A stretch of 64,000 bases of DNA from Platerodrilus igneus (Eukaryota; Arthropoda; Insecta; Coleoptera; Lycidae). How positions within the stretch are numbered: the first letter of the stretch is position 1; each line of letters opens with the position of its first letter. Location: contig JARFIW010000658.1 in the NCBI GenBank assembly GCA_036346225.1, positions 2,418,001-2,482,000 on the forward strand, given 5' to 3'. Of this stretch, positions 22,358 to 32,866 are shown in pieces. A model generated the notes under the pieces. That model made no database searches and was not told the origin of the DNA. It was given only the letters and a program-made list of their open reading frames with translations. The translations under genes were made by a program, and so were the position numbers.

Positions 22358-24499
22358 AATGCTGTGAAACCACCAAAATCCGGGAACTACGGTTTTCGAA
22401 TCAAGCTCCACAGATTGGGCGTCAAGAATGCTGTGAAACCTACAAAAAGCTATTCATTACCTTAACTGTGTTGGTCCATTGACTTTCTTCTGTTAATCGC
22501 CTCGGCTGCTCCTCTAGATAACTTTCAATCCTCAATCATAAAAAAAAACAAACACATTCCTATCACAAACATCAACGTTAACTCTATTTACATCAATATT
22601 CACAATACATTAAAATTTCAAAATTAAAATTCAGCATAAATTTCAGCATCAGAAAATTTCAAGATTAAATTTGTTATCATTTTAAAGTGCATCCAGAATT
22701 AAAGTCCTTGTAGGATGCATACTAATTACTATAACAATATATGCAGACCGGAGTCTGAGTACAAAGGGAGCATCTACCACCCCTTTACGTTAATTAACCA
22801 GGTTCGTCTAATTGAGCTCAAAGACATACCCAAATTTTCATCATGAACATCAATACTAAATACCCCTTTCTACTTGAACAAGAAAATGTCACCTTAAAAT
22901 TAAAAATTTGCTGTTAGTACAATTTCACTACTGTCCATTTTAAATAAACAAATTATAAAGTTATTCAACACACACCAAAATATCAAAGTTCGAACAAAAT
23001 AGTATAATTTACCTGAAGGTTACTGCACTCGTAGCTTCAATGTACATCGTCCCTTTGTTAATCACACCATTCCAACTGGGTTATATTTACGGCTTCTGAT
23101 TCTCAACGCTTTTAAAATTCTCTCCATCACCATTCATCTAAAGTTGTTTCAGGGCTTTTCCGGAACTCATCTGTGTATATCTGAACCTTGTTTTGTGGAT
23201 CCAGACACGTTTATGAACCATTTAATTATTAACACCCCCGAAAAATAGCAAAGAAATTCATACTTCTTTCACCAATATACTCCAAAACTGCCTACTTTTG
23301 TGTATTCATTTGTCGTTGTAAATTTTGCTAATTGGTACAGTGATACTAAACTTTATTACCTTGTATCTTCTTTTCTAAGTGCACTAAAGTACATTCATTG
23401 TAGCCCGTAAAGAACAAACTGTTTTAAATCACAAAAAATATTCGAGCAAACTGTTTAAAATTATTTAATCAAAACCGGAAAACTAAAAAGCACTGTTTAA
23501 CGCATTGAATCAAGTCGAAGATCTAAGAGAGCTTGTTCATATTCCCCTGGGTATATATAGAGGTTAGCCTGTCTGTCGGTCGAGTCCCCAAAACAGACAA
23601 TTCTAAAGAATTTCGCATGCTATGTTCCAATTCCGCAGCCCGGCATGCGATTTTTACGAAATTTGCACTCGCACCAGTTACATCTCAGAAATTTCGACAC
23701 GGCTCGCAACGTCTGGAAATAACTAACTGAATTTTATACAGAAATGTTATTTTTACCTCTCAATTTTGCCTTTTACTTTCAACCAATCGCAACCCAGTGA
23801 CGTTGCTCTACTCACGCCTTTTACTATATGTGTCCCGGTCTTGCGCATATTATCTGTCTCTATCTACCCTGTTCTTATTAGTGTAAATTGATATTCTTTA
23901 TTATCGATTATTTCAGTCCATGTGGACTGTGAAATAACCCACCTTTAGCATTTCCCGTAACTATTATGCGACGGTATCTCCAACATTCTCTGTAACCATT
24001 AATTATCTGCAAAATTTACGCAGAATGAGCTTTTTAAAAATACGCAGGTGTTCAAACATCATAACACTTCTACGATTTGCATTCTATTGGGTTTTTTCAA
24101 GTTTTTATAGATATTATATGTTACTAATGGTTCAATTAACTTCAATAAAAATAATACCCTTTAATTTTTAGTGAATCCTAATTAAATATTAATTATTATT
24201 TGTACATTTTGTTTAATACCGGTTACTTAAAATAGAGTTAATTAATATAAATTTTGCACGTAATTTCTCTTTGTTTCTTTACTAGGAATAATTAAATTAC
24301 ACGTAAAGTTTTCTAATACTGCTTCCTTTTATATAAAGCGTCTTATAAATAATTTAAATCTCTTATTTTTAATAAAACGAATGAATTTTTATGCTTCACG
24401 GTTTTTTTTAATAACGCGTACCTTTTCCCAAAGCTTCTACACGGTGATTAAAATTATTTGATGTGATTATTTAATTTTCTACCCTGGTCTAAACATGAG

Positions 24500-24501
<2 letters not shown>
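22358..24501 (-). mobile_element. Solo LTR related to the gypsy element's LTR, with a doubled end
   Basis: 22427-24501 aligns throughout with the 2.2-kb gypsy LTR at 24577-26797 (shared start AATGCTGTGAAACC, shared end CTACCCTGGTCTAAA..GAGTA) but is more diverged, so it is a different subfamily or older. It sits between (TA)n tracts and has no internal region. At the left, the terminal word AATGCTGTGAAACC occurs twice (22358 and 22427). The 55 bp between them resemble the leader/primer-binding region that follows the LTR in the complete element (GACGCCCAATCTG against GGCGACCCAAAAG). Confidence 0.8.
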
Positions 24502-24535
<34 letters not shown>

Positions 24536-24540
24536 ATTAT

Positions 24541-24576
<36 letters not shown>
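24502..24576. repeat. (TA)n microsatellite with a TTA-rich centre
   Basis: Almost pure TA dinucleotides, interrupted by a short TTATTATTATT run. It separates the solo LTR from the 3' LTR of the gypsy element. TA/TATA is a frequent target of some Ty3/gypsy families. Confidence 0.95.
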
Positions 24577-24579
<3 letters not shown>

Positions 24580-26797
24580 GCTGTGAAACCACCAAAATTC
24601 GGGTCCGTTGACTTTCTTCTGATAATCGCCTCTTTACTCTTTCCGCCTCGGCTGCTCACCTAGTTAAAACTTTTATCCTCATTCATAAAAAAAACAAACA
24701 CATTCCTACCTCAAACATCAACGTTAACTCTATTTACATCAATATTCATAATACATTAAAATTTCAAAATTAAATTGTAGCATAAATTTCAGTATCATAA
24801 AATTTCAAGATTAAATTTGTCATCATTTTAATTTGCATCCAGAATTAAAGTCCTTGTAGGATGCATACTAATTAAGTTACAATATGTGCAGACCTAAGTC
24901 TGAATAAAAGGGAGCATCTCCCACCCCTTTACGTTAATTAAACAGGTTAGTCTAATTGAGCTCAAAGACAGACCCAAATTTTCATCATAATCAAAACATA
25001 AACCGCTAAATACTCCTTTCTACTTAAACAAGAAAATTTTACCTTAAAATTAAAAATTTGTTGTTTATACAAATTCACTACTGTTCATCTTTTTTTTTAA
25101 TCAAACAAATTATAAAGATATTCAACACACACCAAAACATCAAAAATCGAACAACAAAGCATAAGTTACCTGAAGGTTAATGCACTCGTGGCTCCAATGT
25201 ACATCGTCTTTTGTTAATCACACCATTCCAACTGGGTTATGTTTACGGCTGCTGATTCTGAACGCTTTTAAAATTTTCTACACCACCATTCATATAAAGT
25301 TGTTTCAGGGCTTCTCAGGAACTCATCTATGTATATCTAAATCTTTTTTGTGGATCCAATCACGATTACGAATAACATTTGATTATTAACACCCCGAAAA
25401 TAGCAAAGAAATTCATAATTCTTTCACGCTATACCCAAAACTGCCTACTTTTGTTTATCGTTACTAATTTCGATAATTGGTACAGTAATACTCGCAAATA
25501 TAACTAGACTTTATTACCTTGTATCTTCTCTAAATGCACTTAATAACTTTTATCGTAGCACGTATTCTGCTTGAAGTATGGTATAACAGCAAAAATAAAG
25601 AGCAAACTGTTTTAAAGTATTAAATAAAATCGAAAATCTAAGAGAGCGAAACTCCTATAAACACAGGGTTTATATAATCGCTCGCCTGCACGTCGGTTTT
25701 GTCCCGCAACGGACACTTTCCAGAATTTCGCATTCTCTTTTCCCTTTTCGACAGTCCGGCACAGCGATTCTACAAAATTTGCACTCAGCCAGTTAAATCT
25801 AAGAAATTTTCACACGGCTCGCCACGTCTGAGAACAACTAATTAAATTTTGTATAGAAATTGTTATGTTTACACCTCTCATATCTGCATCTTATTTTAAC
25901 CAATCTCAAACCTAGTGACGTTGCTCACATCACGCCTTATTTTATACTGCAATCTGCAAACCTAGTGATCCGTTGCTCACATCTACGCCTGTTCTATGGT
26001 ATAAATCGATGTTCTTTACTATCGGTTATTTCAATCCACGTGGATCCCTATTTGAGTTAAATAACCCCGTATCTAGCCTTCCGTTAATATAAGCTACGGT
26101 TTATCTGACCGTTTGCAATATACCTAGAAGCTGCATGTTTATCTATTCAAATTTATTAGAACTTTGATATTTAAAAATACGCAGGTGTTCAATCGTAATA
26201 CTTCTACGATTTGGGGATATTCCATTTATTTTAACCTTCTTGATAGATTTGAATGCTAGCAACGCGTCTCATATTTGGTATTATGGGGTTTTAAAAGCTT
26301 TTATGCATATTATGTATTACTAATGGTTCAATTAACTCCAATTAAACTAATAATGAATGGCATTGACTTCTACCCTTTAATTTTTAGCGAATACTAAATA
26401 AATATTAATTATTATCTGTACACTTTGTTTAATATCCGTTACTTAAAAATTGAATTAATCAATATAAATTTCGCACGTAATTTCTATTTGTTTCTTGGAA
26501 CAATTAAATTAAATACACGTTGAGCATTTTAATTCTGCTTTTTTTTATAGAAAGCGTCTAGTGAATAATTTAGATCCCTTATTTTTAATGAAACGAATAA
26601 ATTTTTATGCTCCACGGTTTTAATAACGCGTATTATCTTATAAAATTCTATACAAACCCTACATTCTAATTGAATGATTTAAATCTTCACAGTAGGCCTT
26701 TAATTACGCGTACTTTTTCCCAAAGCTTCCTTAAACATGGTGATTAAAATTATTTGATGTCGTTAATTAATTTTCTACCCTGGTCTAAATTTGAGTA
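24577..26797 (-). repeat. 3' LTR of the gypsy element
   Basis: Starts AATGCTGTGAAACC and ends GGTCTAAATTTGAGTA on the plus strand. Very similar to 29909-30214 joined with 36773-38689. It is unusually long for a gypsy LTR, AT-rich, and contains no real gene; the short open frames in it recur in the other LTR and have no recognisable motifs. Immediately to the right, AGGGGGAAAA on the minus strand is the polypurine tract. Confidence 0.9.
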
Positions 26798-27293
26798 TTT
26801 TCCCCCTATTTGAATACAAATAATCCCACTTATTTGAATTCAAATATAAAATATTTAGACTGCAAAAAAAAATTTACAAAAAAAATTGTCTATCTCACTC
26901 TACCCTTATCTTTCTAACTTACCTAACTTATATTCAATCCTAAAAATATTTACACCTATCCTATATCCCTATCCTATTCCTAACTCTCACCTAATTTTAT
27001 AAACTGAAATTATCCCTAACTTCATCCTACTTCTCCATCTAATCCTATATACATCCTATATACCTAACCTATTCTTATTCTATTCCTAACTTTCCACTAA
27101 TCTTATAAGAAATATCTACACTTAACCTGTCTTATTTTCTTCCTACATTGAATTTTCCTTCTCATCCTATATACCTATTTCTAACTATCTCCCTTATTTA
27201 TCCTATACCTAGCTTTATTTTATAAACACTTACTTCTACTCTTCTATATACACCTATTCTATCCCTATATTTTGTTCATTTAATCTTCATTTC
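26798..27293 (-). other. Polypurine tract and G-poor 3' region of the gypsy element
   Basis: The first bases give AGGGGGAAAA on the minus strand, next to the LTR: a polypurine tract. From 26941 to 27300 the plus strand has only six G in 360 bases, made of CCTATAT, CCTATTC and CCTAAC words. The coding strand is thus almost free of C. No frame; probably the element's 3' untranslated region. Confidence 0.75.
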
Positions 27294-28301
27294 TTATTTA
27301 AAACTGACTCTTTTCTTGATCCTCCAAGTCTTTCTTCTCACCATCCTAATACTCTTTATCCCTATATCTCCTCCTTTTATATCTATACTTATCATCCCTG
27401 TTATCTCACATACAATAAACTTATCATCCCTATTATCCTGACTCTTAAATACTGCTTCTTCTCCAGTCTCTACACTTGTCTGTTTCTCATTCATTATTAT
27501 TTCCTGTTCTGCCGACAAACCAAACGATACTACCTTAAAATTATAGATTTTTCCCTCTACGGAAAATCCTGTGTACCTTCTAGAATCCTTGTGTAGTGGA
27601 ATGAGCCAGAATGAATTTCTTAAATTTAATTTACTAAAAACAAACTTGCCACTTAACCTCGTCAAAAGTGTGTCCATGGATGGTGGACAATGAAATTGCG
27701 GTTTGGTCCATTGGTTAATTTTTCGTGCATCTTTATTTAATTCTTCCTTCACCTGCTCCCGATATGCTGCTCTTGCTTCTACTCCCACTAATTCTGCATG
27801 TTTTTGTAATAAAGCTTGAACCTCTACTATCCTATCCTCTGGACATCTTATTGTGTTGATCTGTTTAACTTCATCATCTTCTACCTCTGCTACATTAATA
27901 TTCAACCCCGTGTCATCCTCTGTGACTTCATAACTGCCCTTCCATGGCACTACCCTATCCTTAATCCTTACTACCGTTCTTTTCATATCTATCAAAACCC
28001 CTAACTGCATCATACAGTCAACACCTAAAATACTCTGAAACTTCAGTCCAGGTACAATTACAAACTCCTGTTCACAGCTTAAACCTCCTATATTTATCCT
28101 AAGCACCACAACACTATTTACTACAGCAAACTTCTTTTTATTTGGAGCTACTAAATGGCTACGCTTTATAGGCATAATTCTATCACAAACCTTATCCCTA
28201 ATTTTGCTGACGAATTCCTCCGATATTAAACTCGCCTCTGCCCCTGTATCAAGTAATACTTCTACATTATTTTCAAAAATTCCTATATTAACAATTGGCA
28301 A
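27294..28301 (-). pseudogene. Gypsy protease and truncated reverse transcriptase
   Basis: A 335-codon frame. Near its start is a retropepsin active site, VEVLLDTGAEASLISEEF, followed by an ILGVDCMMQLGV flap-region match. After a linker with a WTKPQFHCPPSM stretch comes the front of reverse transcriptase: FVFSKLNLRNSFWLIPLH and GFSVEGKIYNFKVVSFGLS. There the family sequence stops and residues without similarity follow to the stop. Blocks with the catalytic YxDD, RNase H and integrase are gone, so an internal deletion joins the RT front to 3' sequence. Confidence 0.85.
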
Positions 28302-28381
28302 ACATGATTTTTCTACAGCTTCTGGCTCTACTTCCTCCTCAATTTTGAAAAATTCACAGAAATCTAGTGGTCTGTCGCGTT

Positions 28382-29700
28382 CTAAAAATCCTGTCTCGTC
28401 CTGTTTTCCGTGCTTGGTCCTGGTTGTGCTTCTACAACCTGTGCGTACGTCCTCCTCGTATTCATATCCGTATTCCTGTCTCTATTCGGCGTGCTCGTCA
28501 CAGTCCTGTTTACTTCCAGTAAACTGTTCTGTCTCATGTAACTAGGTCTTGGCGTCGGTCCCCTAGTCGCACTATTGCTCCTGTATTCCTGTCCTCGTCG
28601 TTCCCAATTCGGTCGAAAATTCCTATTGTAGTCAGGCCGTCTCGCATAATTCGGTGTCCTGTTGTCAAACCTAACTGTGTTAACGTTTCGTTCTCGTATC
28701 TCTCTTGTCCGTCCTACACATACATCGTCATATCTCTGTAAGTATTCTAAAAATGTCTCCCGTTCTGTGATGTTTTGTAAGGCCACGTGTTGTCTGATTT
28801 CCAGTTCAAAATGTCGTGATAGGTACTTGATTATTTGTCTGTCCGTCAATGGTGGATGAAGTTGTTTGGCCACACTGTATTTGCGGATGGCATATTGCTC
28901 CCTAGAACCTGCAAACTCTCCCTTAAATTTTCCTGTAATCAAGTCGTCCCTAATCTGATCCTGTTTGTGTTCACTCCAGTAATGTTGTAAAAATTTGTTT
29001 TCAAAGTCCTGATATGTGTCAATGTCCTGTCCTACTAAATTGTACCATGCTTCCGCATTGTCTTTCAAAAAAGTCTTTATCGTATTCAGTTTAGTCTGTT
29101 CGTCAAATAAATTTCCCACTAGATTTCTTACGCTCTTAATAAAAATTTGTGGATTTACCCTGTTATCGCCATAAAATTTCATATGTTGGTCCAATGATAC
29201 GCCACCTGTATAAAATCTGGGACCATCCCCCGTTAAACTTGACATGTTGTATTTGATACTACTAACTTCGCGTTCTACCCTGCCTAACTGATCCCTACAT
29301 GAGTCCGTTACTTCAGTCATTTTTATATTTATTTCTTCTTCACAAAAAATGCGTACTTCGGACCTTAAATTTCCCATTTCCTGTCGAAGACCTGTAATGT
29401 TTTTCTCATTTCTATCAACCCTACTTTCTACTTCCCCCCAGTTTCACGGTAAGACTATTTTTAAATTCTGAAACTTTTTGATTCGTCTTATCTATTTTCT
29501 GGCTAATCTCCTCTAACTTCCTGTTCGATTCTTCACTCATTTGCGCAAATTTTCGATTTGAGTCCTCTCTCGCTCTATTCGATTCATCCCTAGCTAATCG
29601 CATTAACATTCTCATCATTAACTCGTTTCCTTGATCCCCTGATTCCGTCCTCGACTGATCTCTACTGCCTCCAGCTTCTTCCAGTTTCGAAATTTTTCAC
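28382..29700 (-). pseudogene. Gypsy gag (frameshifted)
   Basis: Frame 28382-29377 (331 codons) contains a Ty3/gypsy-type capsid: FYGDNRVNPQIFIKSVRN, then LKDNAEAWYNLV, DFENKFLQHYWSEHKQ and YLSRHFELEIRQ. An Arg/Asn-rich tail follows, without a CCHC knuckle. Upstream, after a frameshift near 29420, 29421-29618 encodes a charged coiled-coil (DESNRAREDSNRKFAQ, then KIDKTNQKVSEFK). The start is probably near 29700. The gag and protease frames differ, so a frameshift or separate start would have been used; this copy cannot show which. Confidence 0.85.
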
Positions 29701-29887
29701 ACAATGCACTATCGTCACTTCCAATTTCCACTCCTTAACTCCTTAACCACTCCTTTCTCTGCATACGTTCTAATCACTCTCACACACTCTAAAATACTCT
29801 TAAATTTATACACAAACAGAAACTCTCTCTCTCAGATCGCCAGTTTCCTGGAATAAAATCACAAAAATTTTATTTGGAACTCGAGCC

Positions 29888-29904
29888 TCACTTTTGGGTC
29901 GCCA
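29888..29904 (-). other. Likely primer-binding site of the gypsy element
   Basis: On the minus strand, TGGCGACCCAAAAGTGA begins four bases after the AGCAT end of the LTR. Insect gypsy elements of the 412/mdg1 type have TGGCGACC starts here. I do not assign the tRNA. Confidence 0.6.
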
Positions 29905-30214
29905 TATAATGCTGTGGAACCACCAAAATTCGGGTCCGTTGACTTTCTTCTGATAATCGCCTCTTTACTCTTTCCGCCTCGGCTGCTCACCTAGTTAAAA
30001 CTTTCATCCTCATTCATAAAAAAAAACAAACACATTCCTACCTCAAACATCAACGTTAACTCTATTTACATCAATATTCATAATACATTAAAATTTCAAA
30101 ATTAAATTGTAGCATAAATTTCAGTATCATAAAATTTCAAGATTAAATTTGTCATCATTTTAATTTGCATCCAGAATTAAAGTCCTTGTAGGATGCATAC
30201 TAATTAAGTTACAA

Positions 30215-30615
30215 TGTTCACGCCTAAACGGAACAGCTGGTTCATAATAACAAAAATTATACGTAATAAAATGTGTAATAAAATGTGTAATAAATGTGGT
30301 TGCATAAAAAACTTACCCCGTGTTCGATTATCACTTTACACTCACTACTAAATACATAATTGGTTAGGTAGAAGGGTGATGAAGGAAAAGAATAGAGGTA
30401 CCCACGTTGTTATTTAATTAATAATTAATTAATGCCCACAAACCGGCGCGAATGTGTTATTTGAACAATGGACTGTGTTCTAAGAGAGAGCTGTGTCGAC
30501 TGCCTTATCTTATAGCTTGTAACCAGCGCTTACCTTTGGCGATGCGCGAATAACAAATCGTAGTCGAGAGATAAGAGGAGCATGCTTTTATTTTATATTA
30601 GGCAAGGCGTAAACA
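30215..30615 (-). repeat. 3' LTR of BEL/Pao element 2
   Basis: 401 bp, TGTTCACG..GTAAACA. It has one extra 12-bp unit (GTGTAATAAAAT) compared with the other LTR. On the minus strand, TTAGATGGGCGGTTA just upstream of it is the polypurine tract. Confidence 0.95.
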
Positions 30616-30789
30616 TAACCGCCCATCTAAAACTGAATAAGTTTTATACCAAAATAAAATAAATCATTTAAAAATACACCCTAGAAATGTTAAGGTTGCT
30701 AGGCAAATTAAAACAAAACTTTAATACAACCTTAAAAATTTTAAAATTAAAGGGAACATAAATACGAGAGAAAATAACAAAAATAAAAT

Positions 30790-31990
30790 TTATTCATTCA
30801 AAGGGAGGATAATAAGCTTACTTATTGGACGTGTAAGTAAACCTGCAGCGGTTTTTACAGATGCTGCTCGTGGTATACCGTCACGACCAAAAAATAACCT
30901 TTCAATACGGCCAAGAGGCCAACACAAGGGGGCAGTATTTAAAATTTTAATTATGACCACATCATTTACCTTGGGCAATATGGTGGGGCAATGCCATTTA
31001 TTACGTTGGGTGAGTTGGTGAAGATACTCGTTGGACCACCGACGCCAAATGGATTGAGTAACCTGACACAATCGCTGCCAACGCGAACGCAAAGTTATTT
31101 CCTCCGGAATAGTAATTTCAGGTAGAGATAAAAGGGGACCGCCTATTAAAAAATGACCGGGCGACAGATAATCCGTACCGTCATTAGGATCGGAAGACTG
31201 GCAAAGAGGGCGACTATTGAGTATGGCTTCAACCCTAGAAAAAATTGTACATAGTTCCTCAAAGGTTTGAGGACGTGTACCTAAAGTACGAACTAATAAG
31301 GCTTTTGCCGATTTCACTCCAGACTCCCAAATTCCGCCAAAATTTGGGGCGTATGGAGGATTAAATTGCCACTTGATATGGCGGGAGGCTAAAGCGGCGA
31401 AAATTTTACGTTGTTGGATTTAAGGAATATGATAGCTTCCTTGAGGGACCGCGAGGCACCAAGAAAGTTTCTACCCTGATATGAGTAAACAACATCAGGA
31501 ATTCCTCTACGAGCTGTAAACCTTGTCAGACAATGCTTCGGTAGATAACTCTGACACTACTTCGAGGTGCACCGCTCTGGTGCACATACAAATAAATATG
31601 CATAAATAAGTTTTAGACACCGGGGCATTACGACGATTAGAAGACTTGATCAAAAATGGGCCGGCGAAATATACTCCCACATGAGTAAATGTTCTGGACA
31701 GTTGAACACGGAAAGGGGGTAAATCGGCCATGAACGGTTGAGCAGTTGTCGCACGGAAGCGCGAACAAACAACGCATTTGTGGATCCTCTGACGAACTAA
31801 GGAACGTATTCCAATAATCCAGAATTTTCGCTGAATAAGTGATTGCGTCATGAATGCACCTGAATGCATAGATAAAAGGTGATAATTATCACACAATAAT
31901 CGCGATAAAGTGGCTTGTTTCGGTAATAGAAAGGGATGTCTGTTATCATAAGACAACAGGAGTGACGCAAACGTCCGCCCACCCTAACAA
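30790..31990 (-). pseudogene. BEL/Pao 2 integrase with two catalytic aspartates replaced by tyrosine
   Basis: 31507-31956 has the zinc region (H..H, then CVVCSRFR) and the first catalytic block, which reads HVGVYFAGPF: Tyr where the family has Asp. After a shift near 31507 the second block reads VYSYQGRNF (about 31465-31490), again Tyr for Asp. The third, GGIWESGVKSA (about 31310-31345), keeps its Glu. 30790-31317 carries NSRPLCQSSDPNDGTDYLSPGHFLIG and the C-terminal end with WPLGRIERLF. A stop also lies near 31420. The protein could not integrate. Confidence 0.9.
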
Positions 31991-32001
31991 GACCTAGCGA
32001 A

Positions 32002-32866
32002 TCAATAAAGGGGACAATTTTGGAGTTGTTTAGAACAACCCTTGTTTAAATTTAGTTGATTTATTTCTTCGGCGTAGAACTGCTGTTGCGTAACTCTTAT
32101 GATAGTTATCAATGAGATATGTAATTCATCAGAAGAAAGAGAGCCTGATAATTTTTTATCAGAGTTCTTGCAATTGTAAATAAAACGGTTTACATATGCA
32201 ACAGTACGCTGAAGCAAGGTGAGAGAAGAAAATTTATCCAAAAATTGAGTGCAATTTTTTTGTGTAGAAGTAACTAATATATTAGGGGGAGATTTTATTT
32301 CTGGAAGAATTTCTAGAGAAGGGGGAGATTCCAAATTCCTGGAAACCGTAATTAGATCGCTACAGTTAGATGGGCCATGCCACCAGATATCGTTGTCAAT
32401 TAACTGGTGCGCAATAAGACCACGAGAAGTCATATCGGCGGGGTTGTTTTCATCAGAAATATGGTACCACTGTTGAATGGTAGTGTATTCTAAAATAATT
32501 TCCACGCGGTTGGCAACAAATGTTTTTAATAAATAAGAAGGAGTGTTAATCCACGCTAGTACCACTTGAGAATCGGTGAATAATTTTATTTCCTTTAAGG
32601 GATAAGGAAATTTATTAGAGATTATAGAATATACTAGACGAGATAACAAAACAGCACCTAATAATTCCATACGGGGCATTGAAAGAAATTTTAAGGGTGA
32701 AATTTTATTTTTAGCTTGTAGGAGATGGCAATTCGTGTTATCTGAAGTCGTGCCATGTAGAAAAACACATGCAGAATAACCCTTCTCACTGGCATCGCAA
32801 AACCCTAAAAGTCGGTACTGTCCCGAGTCTAAAAACAAACAGCGAGGAATTTTCAAATTTGATAAT
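32002..32866 (-). pseudogene. BEL/Pao 2 RNase H region
   Basis: 284 open codons. LLGFCDASEKGYSACVF, then FLSMPRMELLGAVLLSRL, then LFTDSQVVLAWI and NNPADMTSRGL give the complete RNase H order. The frame begins a few bases after the RT frame ends, one base out of phase. It ends near 32002, just before the integrase zinc region. Confidence 0.9.

Noticed and set aside
25180..26060. Short plus-strand frames repeated at 37068-37950
   Set aside because: They recur only because both lie in copies of the same LTR, and they differ by frameshifts between copies.
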